From assembly GCA_029204225.1 (NCBI GenBank), contig CM055096.1, positions 68,891,741 to 68,955,740 of the forward strand: 64,000 nt of DNA, in the 5' to 3' direction. This document shows positions 41,940 through 55,400 of the stretch, piece by piece (the first letter of the stretch is position 1; each line of letters starts with the position of its first letter). The notes under the pieces were generated by a model that had not been told where the DNA came from, did not search any database, and saw only the letters and a list, made by a program, of their open reading frames with translations. This stretch comes from Diphasiastrum complanatum. Taxonomy: Eukaryota; Streptophyta; Lycopodiopsida; Lycopodiales; Lycopodiaceae. The translations under genes and the position numbers were made by a program.

Positions 41940-42566
41940 CTACGGTAATCCAAGGATGACCAAAAGCCCCGCTAATATCAGCCAAACCATGTGGACAAGT
42001 AGAAGTGCTTGACCTGCCATGGATCCTTTTCCTAAGGCACCACCATTTCCCAACCTGCAATATCCAACATGTGACACTTCCACACCGTTGCATTCCGCGT
42101 CTTTAGCTCCACACCAAAATGTAACTCCGTTCACACCACACACCGGATCTGTGCGGAAGCAGGTTACAGGACAGCCTTCCAACTTACCTTTCTGCTCAGA
42201 AATATCATCAAATAAGCTACTTGAATCCCTCACCACCTCTTGTATTATTTGTTCCTCCTCATTACCGGCGAGTACAGATTGCTGTATATGTTCATCAGGA
42301 TGTAAGGATTCTTGAACATTTTGACCAGGATGTACAAATTTCCGTATGTTTTCACCAGGATGTTCAGATTGCACAAGCGCGCGTTGCCCTATATGTTCAA
42401 CAGCAAGTACGGATTGCACAACATTGCGTTGCCTTATATTTTCACCGCTGCCTGCTTCTGACAAAACCTCAAAAGATAAAAGTAAAAGAACGGCCACGGT
42501 TGCTTCTAGGAAGACAGTTGTCATCGCTGTCTTTCTCTTCCAAAACGTAAGCAGAATGGCCTTCAC
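41940..42566 (-). CDS. Plant Kazal-type serine protease inhibitor-like protein
   Basis: Intact 208-codon minus-strand ORF. A hydrophobic signal (MTTVFLEATVAVLLLLSFEV) follows an in-frame Met at residue 15, so translation could start at 42566 or 42524. Residues 44-106 hold imperfect 10-15-residue repeats (HPGENIRKFV, HPGQNVQESL, HPDEHIQQSVL). Residues 132-170 form a Kazal-like domain with Cys 132, 136, 143, 152, 159 and 170 (CPVTCFRTDPVCGVNGVTFW). The C-terminus (186-207) is hydrophobic (QALLLVHMVWLILAGLLVIL), suggesting a membrane or GPI anchor. This layout matches the small plant Kazal family. Relatives carry a seventh Cys (CGC), which is Ala here. The protein is probably extracellular, and its protease target is unknown. 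Confidence 0.85.
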   Translation of the reverse strand: MKAILLTFWKRKTAMTTVFLEATVAVLLLLSFEVLSEAGSGENIRQRNVVQSVLAVEHIGQRALVQSEHPGENIRKFVHPGQNVQESLHPDEHIQQSVLAGNEEEQIIQEVVRDSSSLFDDISEQKGKLEGCPVTCFRTDPVCGVNGVTFWCGAKDAECNGVEVSHVGYCRLGNGGALGKGSMAGQALLLVHMVWLILAGLLVILGLP

Positions 42567-42639
42567 AACGCTTGCAGAAACATTAAATGCTTAATCTGCC
42601 ACTGTAAGCGAAAGTGAACAGCAGATCTGACTAGATTGA

Positions 42640-43050
42640 CTTGCAAATCATCACAATCCCTTTTATTATCTGCCGGCGCTTCCACAAGCTACACCAAGAG
42701 AAAAACCATCCCACATAATCACAGATCATCACCGACCTAGTTCATCTGTATAAGAGAAAGATCAGAACACCAAGAAAAAACCATCACACATAACAAAATT
42801 CTAATACCACATATTTCACAAATCCTGGTCATTTTTTAAAGAATGACGCGAAACTTTTGATATCTTCCCGCGCTTTCAATAGCTAACATCAAGAAAGAAA
42901 TATCACACAAAATGAACTTCTAATGTTATATACAAATATGATGTCATAAAAACAGATATATCACGATCTACTTCTTCTAGAGAAAATGACATGAAACTTT
43001 TTATTCTTCCGGCGCTTTCAGGAAAAAAAACTTATCATTTATGATATTAT
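42640..43050. repeat. Degenerate tandem repeat upstream of the Kazal ORF
   Basis: CTTTTATTATCTGCCGGCGCTT (about 42658), CTTTTGATATCTTCCCGCGCTT (about 42855) and CTTTTTATTCTTCCGGCGCTTT (about 42995) mark three diverged units of about 140-200 bp that also share A-rich and ATCACACA-like stretches. They may lie in a 5'-leader intron of the Kazal gene. Confidence 0.6.
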
Positions 43051-43099
43051 GTATATGTATGTACATATGAAAGATGTAGCTCATCTGTAAAAGGAAAAG

Positions 43100-43225
43100 A
43101 TGAGAATGACAGTGGGGCTGGTCTTGTACCTGTTGAACGTAGTCTAGGCTCGCCATGGCAGCTCGCTCGCTGCATCGATCGATCGCCATAAAACAAAGAA
43201 ATCTATCCCGATCCATCACAACAGC
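43100..43225 (-). other. Possible 5' exon upstream of the Kazal ORF
   Basis: The minus strand reads ATGGCGAGCCTAGACTACGT then TCAACAG/GTACAAG (about 43155-43125), a good exon end and GT donor after MASLDYVQQ. A TTTCGCTTACAG acceptor lies near 42605, upstream of the Kazal ATG. It could be a leader exon of the Kazal gene or the start of a different transcript. Not proven. Confidence 0.3.
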
Positions 43226-43639
43226 AAATACCGAGAAAAGAAAAGGAAGAGGAAAGAGACGAAGAGGTCACATGGTCACTTAGACGTCCCAGTGTCCCAG
43301 TTGGCAGCCACTTAGGGACCATCCCCATTGACCCAAAATTATCCCAAATTTGGGACTTATAAATCAACACGTTTGTTTGTTAAGCGTGTTGAAAAATCCT
43401 CTTCCCTCCCCCCCCCTTAAAAAAAAAAGATCTCGCATGTGCAAGAGGTTTGGGCTCGGCCCAATAATTATTTGCCATGTGGCAAGTATTTCCACGTCGA
43501 GGAACATACCCCACTTATGTAAGCATTTTGAAATCTTAATATGTACAAAATCATGAGAAATGTGTTGTGTTAGCTAGTGAGCTAAAAATTTAACACGGTG
43601 CCCTACAATAGGAGTTTATCTCTACACATGGCAAATGTT

Positions 43640-44420
43640 TGTTAAGCCAAGTTGAACAACCAAAAATATTTTATTTTGTCGAACATTCCAATTTTATTTT
43701 ATTTTGTTTTGTCGCTACGCCTTTTAGATGCACCTCCCTCCCGCTGGGGCTTACGAGCACAGGCCGCGCGTGTTAGTCATTTGGCCCCGATCGCACACAG
43801 TGCTGACGCGTGGAAGCCGGCCCGTAGGCGACCGTGGAGGCTGCCCGATAGCGGGCATTGCGTTGCCCAGGCTGAGGGAGTGGAAAAGCCCGTTCGTCAA
43901 TGGTGACGGGTGAGTTGAAGGGGAGCAAGAGGCGCGGCCTACACCTGCAGCTAGCAGTAGCTGTGGAGGGCGTCCGGGCGGTGGGAAAGCTATCAAACTA
44001 TCTCTGCTCCTCGCGCTTGGCATTTTTGCTCATCGTTCTGCTGCTCCTCAATGCAATGCTCTGCTGTTGAGGCTCATCGATGCAATCCTCTGCTGCTCAT
44101 TGATGCAATGGGAATCCTCTGCTGCTCATCGATGCAATGGGGACTCGAGGATATGCGTGAGATGCGGGCCTTCATTGACATTATCTACAGGCTGTTGTGA
44201 CGAAGGCTGCGCGAGCATCCATTGTGTGGGAGAATTCGTTGTTGACAAGTTTCGTGGATTGGGGCGCATTACATTTTCTGGCTCTTCCAGCAGGTTTCCA
44301 TAGCTCACCTATCCAGAAGGGCGGGGGAGGGGCTGAGATCCATCTTCTGCAAAAATTTGAGGAGCTGGTAAGCAAATTTTGTGAATGCCATCACTGCAGT
44401 CACACACTATAAATCTCTTT
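43640..44420 (+). other. GC-rich patch with a candidate exon
   Basis: Markedly GC-rich compared with the rest of the window. It contains a minisatellite-like series GCTGCTCATCGATGCAAT (four variants, 44040-44140). A candidate plus-strand exon runs from TTATCTACAG/GCTGTTG (about 44190) to GAGGAGCTG/GTAAGC (44368), in frame as AVVTKAARASIVWENSLLTS ... HLLQKFEEL. Product not recognised. It may be part of an unseen gene or chance. Confidence 0.3.
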
Positions 44421-48424
<4,004 letters not shown>

Positions 48425-49987
48425 TGATAAAATAGATTGCATCTCCTCATGATGGAGTTGGCATTGGACCACAAAGATCGCTATGTACAAGATCCAATAC
48501 ATGCTTTGTTTTGATGGAATGTGATTTGGGAAACTTGCTTCTAGAGTGTTTGTTGTTTCCATAGACGCATGATTCAAAAAGAAAGATTTACTATCTAACG
48601 AAGAAGGGAAATACAATCCATCAACTAAGTTATTACAACGCGTATAGGAAAGTGATCTTGTATTCACGTGTCCAAATCGACTATGCCACAAAACATCATT
48701 GCATTTACATTTTCATTAGAGATACTAGCTAATGCAACTGAATTAGAGAGTACATAAAGATTTCCGACTCTAGTGCACATAGTCAAAGTAGTATCTTCCT
48801 TGAATACTGTACACTGCTCAGATGAGAAAGTAATAGTGTAGCCCTCATAAGTTATCTTAGAGACTGATAACAAGTTCTTTGATAGCTGAGGAACGTGAAG
48901 GACGTTGGAACACAAATGGATAGATCGTTATTGAATGTGATCTTGACTATCCCTTTGCCTTCAACGTGTATGGTGCTTGAATCTCCGAGGTAGATGAATT
49001 GATCTCTGTTGTAAGCTGCATACTGGATAAACCATTCCTTGTGAGAAGTCATGTGTGGGGTAGCGCCACTGTCCAGGTACCAGCTATCACAATCTTCATT
49101 GTTGCTGTTGTAAGCCATTAACAAATGTGTTTCTTGCTCCTTGAATTCTGCCGTGTTGGAGGAGTATGGTTGTTGTTGTTGTTGTTGCTTCTTTGCCTTG
49201 TTGTAGATGCAGATACGACACTCCTTGATGTCTGATTGGCTCTCTTGCAATACCTGCAGAAAAGCTTCTTGCACGATCCACCATGCTCACCTTGAGTGTG
49301 AGGCTTCTGCTGTTGTTGCTGCACTTGATTCTTTCCCTTGGAGTAGTCTTTCTTCTTGGTGTACAGAGCCATGGATTTGTCTTTGATAGACAGGCTACTA
49401 GTCTTTCTCCACATTTCTTCTTGAAGAAGGTGACCAATCACCTTTTGAATAGTGAGGTTGGGTTGTGTGGAGATCATCACCACAAAGTGCTCATATGACT
49501 TTGGAAGAGAAGAAAGCAAGGTCATAACGACATCATCATCTTGAATAGAACATCCTACAGCTGATAACTGATCCAATAAAGACTTGAAGCTATTGATGTG
49601 AGAAGTGATGGCAGTAGAATCAGACATGCTAAGAGTAAAGAGCTTCCTTCTAAGATGTAATCTAGTGGTTACATCATGAGTCTCATAGAGATTTGATAAC
49701 AAATCTAATGCATCCTTGGAGGTTTTGCATGTGGTAACGTGGAATATTTGGAAGTCAGCCAAATTGAGTGTGATGCATGCTAAGGCCTTCTGATCCTTGA
49801 TCTTTCATGCCTTTGCTTGATAACCATCTTCTGGTTTCAGGTCAGCACCTTCTACTACATCCCAAAGATCTCTATCTATCAACATCATCCGGAGTTTTAA
49901 TTTCCAGATGTAGAAGCTAGAACCATTGAACTTGTCAATGATTGTAGCCTCGTTGGATGATGATGAAGAGTTATCTATATGAGACAT
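48425..49987 (-). pseudogene. Gag-protease-integrase (5' half) of Copia element G
   Basis: The minus strand starts MSHIDNSSSSSNEATIIDKF (49987) and continues as Gag (SSFYIWKLKLRMMLIDRDLW, DALDLLSNLYETHDVTTRLH), a zinc-knuckle remnant (LFCRYCKRANQT), protease (SWYLDSGATPHMTSHKEW, about 49070-49010), LHVPQLSKNLLSVSKITYEG and pre-integrase WHSRFGHVNTRSLSYTRCNN. It ends in HVLDLVHSDLCGPMPTPS with GDAIYFITF, the first integrase block, truncated near 48430. A stop at 49803-49805, frameshifts near 49200 and 48900 and others break it. RT and the 3' LTR are missing. Confidence 0.92.
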
Positions 49988-50040
49988 GTTAATAGTAATA
50001 CAAATGGAACAAACTTAATTTCTCAGTTTATACGAGCTAT

Positions 50041-50052
50041 GCTCTGATACCA
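50041..50052 (-). promoter_or_regulatory. Primer-binding site, element G
   Basis: Minus-strand TGGTATCAGAGC, three bases after the LTR end CCCCATCA (50056). Initiator-Met type. Confidence 0.9.
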
Positions 50053-50055
50053 ATC

Positions 50056-50930
50056 TGATGGGGCAAGAGAGATAGAAGAATGCGAACGGAGAAGAGAGTA
50101 GGAATATTGTGGAACAGCTCTCCCGTTACAATCAACTGCTAAATGCAAACCAGTATAATAGAAAGCTTATGCTAAACGTAATCACAGCTTTAAGTGTTCT
50201 AATTGTCCAACAGGATCTTAAAAATTAATTCATACTCTCAAAAACCAAGAGTATAGTCCAACAAAGAGATTAGAAATGGTTTGTGTGCGGTATTACTGAG
50301 AATCAGATTCAATGTGAAGTATGGTTCTAAAATAAATGGAAGAGCAGTGTGATATAGTGAGTCCCTTAGGCGTCAAGGTTAGGAACGTTCCTTGTTCAAA
50401 GTAGATGACCTTGGCATTTTTCTTTCTCTTCAAAATTGTGCGAAAAAGGCGAAGGTGCCCTTAAAAAGACGACGGTGTCTTTCAAACAGTTTAACTCATG
50501 AAAACAGATGACCTTCGAGAATTTTCTCTCTCTTTGTGAACATTTCTCGAACAAAGTAGAAGGTGTTAAAAAATATTTCAACTTTTGAACTGTCGCGAAA
50601 CTGTCGAGGGTGTTAAAAAATATTTGAACTTTTGAACTATTGCGAACATTGAGCGAAAAAGTCGAGGGTGTTAAAAAATAGTTGAACTTTTGAACTATCG
50701 CGAAGCTGTCACAAACATTTTGCGAAAAAGTCAAGGGTGTTTAAAATAGTTGAACTTTTGGACTGTCGCGAAACTTTCGCGAAGCTGTCTCAAAATTGTC
50801 TCGAACATAGTTCATTTCTGCAGACTGTCTCGAAAGTAATGTATTTCTACAGACTTGTTCTAAATGCAAGTTTGCGGAAGCCCTTGAAGATGGCCAAGTC
50901 TTCAATGACTTCAAATTATTAAACTTAACA
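50056..50930 (-). repeat. 5' LTR of Copia element G (about 875 bp)
   Basis: On the minus strand it probably starts TGTTAAGTTTAATAATTTG (about 50930) and ends CCCATCA at 50056 next to the PBS. The start is chosen because related LTRs begin TGTT. It shares TTAAGGGCACCTTCGCCTTTT-like sequence (about 50465-50445) with the element D LTR. Confidence 0.65.
50565..50810. repeat. Variable-length tandem repeat in the element G LTR
   Basis: Four units beginning (G)GGTGTTAAAAAATA-TTGAAC near 50568, 50609, 50667 and 50736, each with TTTTGAACT and GTCGCGAA, 41-70 bp long. They lie in the upstream (U3) half of the LTR. Confidence 0.85.
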
Positions 50931-51048
50931 TCTGAACTTGAAATTATGACAGGATTGGTTACCCTTTGCTGGAGATTAGCCGGAAGCCCGTTGTAGATGT
51001 TCTTCAAATAAGTTGGTTGTCTGAGTTTTTGATTCCAAGGAGACAAAT

Positions 51049-51206
51049 GTGGGCTTAATTTCCAACATTACCCCCATTATTAAAGACGAAACTTTCCATA
51101 AGTGGGGTATAGACTTTGTTGGGCCCATCATCCCGGCAGCCAAACATACTCAAGCACGCTATATCCTGATTGCAACCGATTACGCTACCAAATGGATAGA
51201 AGCACG
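51049..51206 (+). pseudogene. Gypsy element I integrase, left part
   Basis: The plus frame ETFHKWGIDFVGPIIPAAKH, ARYILIATDYATKWIEAR is the start of a Ty3/Gypsy integrase core (first catalytic Asp in GIDFVGP). It is cut at 51206 by Copia element C and continues in frame at 57067. The left border with the element G LTR is near 50935. Confidence 0.9.
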
Positions 51207-51488
51207 TGAAAAATTGTCAACTAGTAGTATTTTCCTAACTTGAGATTTTGTAGGCCTATGGCCAAATAAAAGTTAGAGATAGGTTCATACATGTATGTAG
51301 AGGCCCAAAGTATGTGTACACTACTTTTGAGGTCACATTAATTAGAGGAGGTCGAGTGTGGAGCTCTTCTATTGGCTCATAATTTGGTGCATTCCTATTT
51401 GACCAAATTTCTAGGTATATGGGTGAATCCTATTGGACCCCAATTTTAGCCTATCATAAGACAAGTGGCCAAGAGGCACTATGGCTGC

Positions 51489-51496
51489 TATAAATA
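51489..51496 (+). promoter_or_regulatory. TATA box of the element C LTR
   Basis: GCTATAAATAGCC context. The solo LTR has TATAAAAG at the same relative place (57968-57975), and the element E LTR has it on the minus strand (34463-34470). Confidence 0.7.
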
Positions 51497-51642
51497 GCCA
51501 TCTCCACGAGTATGTACACATCTCATTTTCATTCTATTGAATGAATGTTATGCTCTTTGAAGATCCATCTTCTTCTCTCTCACTTTTTTGTTCATATCTT
51601 GCATTCTAGCCACTAGAATTGTGATTTCTTTGTTGCTATGGC

Positions 51643-51656
51643 TTCACACGTGTGAA
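51643..51656. promoter_or_regulatory. G-box palindrome TTCACACGTGTGAA in the LTR
   Basis: Perfect 14-bp palindrome around CACGTG, repeated at 56852-56865 (3' LTR) and 61993-62006 (second young element), with shorter versions at 58129-58142, 34306-34316, 20843-20852 and 7050-7062. Could bind bZIP/bHLH factors as DNA, or act in the RNA. Confidence 0.6.
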
Positions 51657-51857
51657 ATGCAGGTTGTAGGCTCTGAAGTACGGACAGGGACAGCAAGTTT
51701 CTGTTTGTGGAAGCTTATGATCAGATTTTGATGTTTAGTTGATGTTTAGTATGCTTAACATCACAATTTCTATCATTTTTTCAATCTAGATGTGCATAAC
51801 TTCCATGGCCAAGATCTTTATGAAACTTTAGCATCTTTTGGATCTGAGTTTTTCACA

Positions 51858-51870
51858 TGGTATCAGAGCA
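51858..51870 (+). promoter_or_regulatory. Primer-binding site, element C
   Basis: TGGTATCAGAGCA directly after the LTR end CACA. Initiator-Met-tRNA type. Confidence 0.92.
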
Positions 51871-52467
51871 TTAGGCGGCCAAATGTGCAGGTTTTGCCAG
51901 ATTTAGAAGAGATTTGTGGGCGAGTTTGCTTTTGTAGCATTCCAATCAAGTTTCTAGCTAAAAATCTTGTTGATTTATGTGTAGAAATTGGATCTTTGTG
52001 ATCAAAACATCATTTGTATGCATTTCAATTGAAGTAGGGCGAATTCCCTCTATACTTATCAGAATAAGGAGACAAAAATTGTTTTGGAAAGAGGGAGATG
52101 CAAGATCCAACAAGATCCTATTAGTTTTCCATTCTAGCATATAGTTTTTTGATTCAATTTCTTGCTTCTTCATGTCAAAAACTTCAAAATTGATGTAACC
52201 CTCTGATTTTCAGTTTGCTGAATGATTCAAGAGTGTATTTCAATCTTAGGAGTGAGGGAAAAGCAAGTATATTGAGGTTTGGTCTTGGTTTGATCAAGAA
52301 ATCATAAAACTAGTGGCTAAAATTAAGGAAAAAAGTGAGGAAAAGAGAGAAAAAGTAAGGTTTTAGGTTCCAAATCTTTGTGATTTCTTCTTGTGTTTCA
52401 TTTGTTGATTCAAGAGAGTGCTTAGTGCATTGGAACAGGTCAAAGATCAGAGATCAATCATTGCAAC

Positions 52468-55400
52468 ATGGCTACAAATGGAGGCTACATGTTGGAAAGC
52501 AATGATAGGCTTACCTCCCTCAACTATTCTACTTGGAAAGTAAGGATGGAGTCTTTGCTTGAGATGAATGAGTTGATGGATATTGTTGTAGGTGTGGAGG
52601 AGAGACCTTTGGCACCTCAAGAACAATTGAGGTATGACAAGAGGGCAAAGAAAGCCCTTCACATGATCAAGATGAATGTGACAAATGAGCTTATCAAAGA
52701 GGTTGGTAAGTGCACATCATCTAGTGAAGCTTGGGAAGCCTTGAAGAAGGTTTATGAATCCAAGTCTACTTCTAGAGTGTTGACTTTAAGAAGGCAAATC
52801 TTTTCTTGTATGCAAAAGAAGAGTGAGAATGGACATGCTTTTGTTTTGAGAGTTAAAGCATTGAATGATGAGTTAGCATGCATTAATGATGGCATAAATA
52901 ATGAGGAGCTTGTTCAAGTGATTCTCAATGGCTTGTTGGATGATCATGCTAATCTTGTTCAAAGTTATGCTATCCAAAAATGTTTACCAAGTGTTGGAGA
53001 CTTGCAAGAGGTCTTGTTGGCTGAAGAATTCAGGTTGCAAGCAAGAGTGGGAGCATCTTCTACATCTCAAGGAGGAGAAGAGGAGGCAATGTTCTCTAAA
53101 GGCAAGTTCAAGGGCAAAGGTAAAAGCAATTGGTCTAAAGGGCAAGACCAAGGTGAGCACTCTACTTTTGGCAAAAAGAAGGATAGATCTAAGCTAAAAT
53201 GTTTCTATTGTGGAGTCAAAGGGCATTTTGCTAGTGATTGTTTTAAGAAAAAGAGGGATCAAGGGGAAAAGCAAACCAATCTAACTATTGATGAGGGTGG
53301 GGATGAGCTTCTTTCAAATGATGCTTTTGTTATGTCATCTTGCTTGTTGGCTAATCATGGAGACATTGATCCTTGGTGGATTGATAGTGGAGCCACTTCT
53401 CATATGACATATCATAAAGAGTATTTTTCATCTTTAATGGCATTTGATGGTGATAGGAAGGTAATCTATACCGCAAATGATGGTGAGTGTGCAATCAAGG
53501 GGATTGGCACAATTCCTATTTCACTTTCTACAAATAGGAATATAGAATTGAAAGATGTTTTGCTCATTCCATCCATTACCAAGAACTTACTTAGTGTAAG
53601 CCAAATGCTTGACAAAGGATTCAAAGTTGAGTTTGATGGTGATGCTTGCTTGATCAAAAAGGGGTGTAGTATCATTGCAAAAGGGAAAAGGCAAGGGAAA
53701 TTGTTCAAGCTTGATGCATGTGTTGTTGCTAACCAAGTTGGATGCATGGCAAATGAACAAATGTCAATTCAAGAGGTATGGCATAAAAGGATGGGACATC
53801 TCAACTACAAGGCCTTGGAGGTAATAGCCAAAAAGGAGGTAGTAAGGGGACTTCCCAAGTCTCTTACTTGCTTGAATCATGTTTGTGAAGAATGTGCTTT
53901 GTCTAAATCACATAGATTGCCATATACTAGATCTATATCTAGATCTAAGATGCCTTTTTCTCTCTTGCATTCGGATATTCATGGTGTTACTACAATTAGC
54001 AATGGAGGTGCTAAGATGTATGTAACTTTCATTGATGATTTTAGTAGATTTTGTTGGGTTTATCTACTAAAGAGCAAGGATGAGGTGTTTGATGTGTTTG
54101 TCAAGTTCAAAGTTGCTATTGAGACTCAATTTACAACCAAAATCAAATGCTTGAGGAGCGACAATGGTGGTGAATACATTTCTAACAAATTCAAAGCCTT
54201 TTGCGATGAGCATGGGATCAAGAGGGAGTACACATGTCCAAGAACACCACAACAAAATGGAGTGGCCGAGAGGAAGAATAGAACCTTGTGTGAGAGTGCA
54301 AAGGCAATGAGATTGAATGCTAATCTTCCTAAACCTTTTTGGAGTGATGCTTTGTTGTGTGCAAATTTCCTATGCAATAGATGGCCAAGTGTTGTATTGG
54401 AAGGAAAAACCCCTTTTGAAGCTTTGTTTGGTATGAAGCCTAATGTCAAGTTTCTAAGAACTTTTGGATGCATTTGCTACTTCAACATTACTCTTGATGA
54501 TAGAACTAAGGAGGATCCATCTTCAAGAAAGGGCATTTTTGTTGGTTATAGTGAAGTAAGCAAAGCATATAGGATTTATGTTCCTTCAATCAAGAAAGTG
54601 TTCACAAGTAGGGATGTCATTTTTGATGAAAGTAACATTCCAAAAGTTGTTTCAAGTGATGATGGTGTTGTTGCAACTAATGTGCTTGATGACAATGGAG
54701 TTGATGACACATTGGATGTGGATGTTGAAGAAGCCTCTTCAAGTCAAATTCCAAGGAGAACTCCAAGGCATAAAGTGAAACCCTCAAGGCTCACTTATGA
54801 TGGCAAAGGTAAGCAAGTGGTGGATGGATCCAACTATGCTTTCCTAACTTCTTTTGATGTACCTTCATGTGTAGATGAAGCAAGGCAAAAAGAGGAATGG
54901 ATCCAAGCAATGGATCTTGAGTTTGAAGCACTTATGAAGAACAACACATGGAGATTGGTGGAGCTTCCAAAGGGCAAAAGTGCAATTGGATGCAAATGGA
55001 TCTTCAAGGTAAAGACAAATCAAGATGGATCTATCAACAAGTTGAAGGCAAGGTTGGTGGCTAAAGGTTATGCTCAAGAGCATGGCATTGACTATGAGGA
55101 AACCTTTGCACCCGTGGCAAAGATGGTGAGCATAAGAGTAATCATTTCCCTTGCAACTCTTTATGGATGGGATCTTTGGCAATTAGACATTTCTAATGCT
55201 TTCTTGAATGGTGATCTTGAAGAGGAAGTCTACATGGAGCAACCCGAGAGCTATGTTTCTCATAGCAAGCCTAATCATGTGTGTTTTCTACAAAAAAGTT
55301 TGTATGGTCTTAAGCAAGCACCAAGGAGTTGGTATGCTAGGCTTAACTCTTTTCTACTTTCTCAAAACTTCACTATGAGTGAGTATGATCATTCACTTTA

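Larger units (their letters stand above)
51207..51857 (+). repeat. 5' LTR of Copia element C (651 bp)
   Basis: TGAAAAATTGTCAAC...GAGTTTTTCACA. Contains TATAAATA (51489-51496), taken as the core promoter, and the 14-bp palindrome TTCACACGTGTGAA (51643-51656), about 150 bp downstream and thus probably transcribed. Confidence 0.97.

Noticed and set aside
42500-42600. Zinc-finger-like frame (CKRCEGHSAYVLEEK) overlapping the start of the Kazal gene
   Set aside because: It is short, out of frame with the well-supported Kazal ORF and lacks further zinc-binding residues. Probably chance.
43651-44023. ORFs in the GC-rich patch on both strands
   Set aside because: Low stop density follows from GC content. 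No motif, signal peptide or splice-consistent frame apart from the single candidate exon listed.
54067-55182. Minus-strand ORFs opposite the Copia polyprotein
   Set aside because: Shadow frames of the intact plus-strand Gag-Pol ORF.
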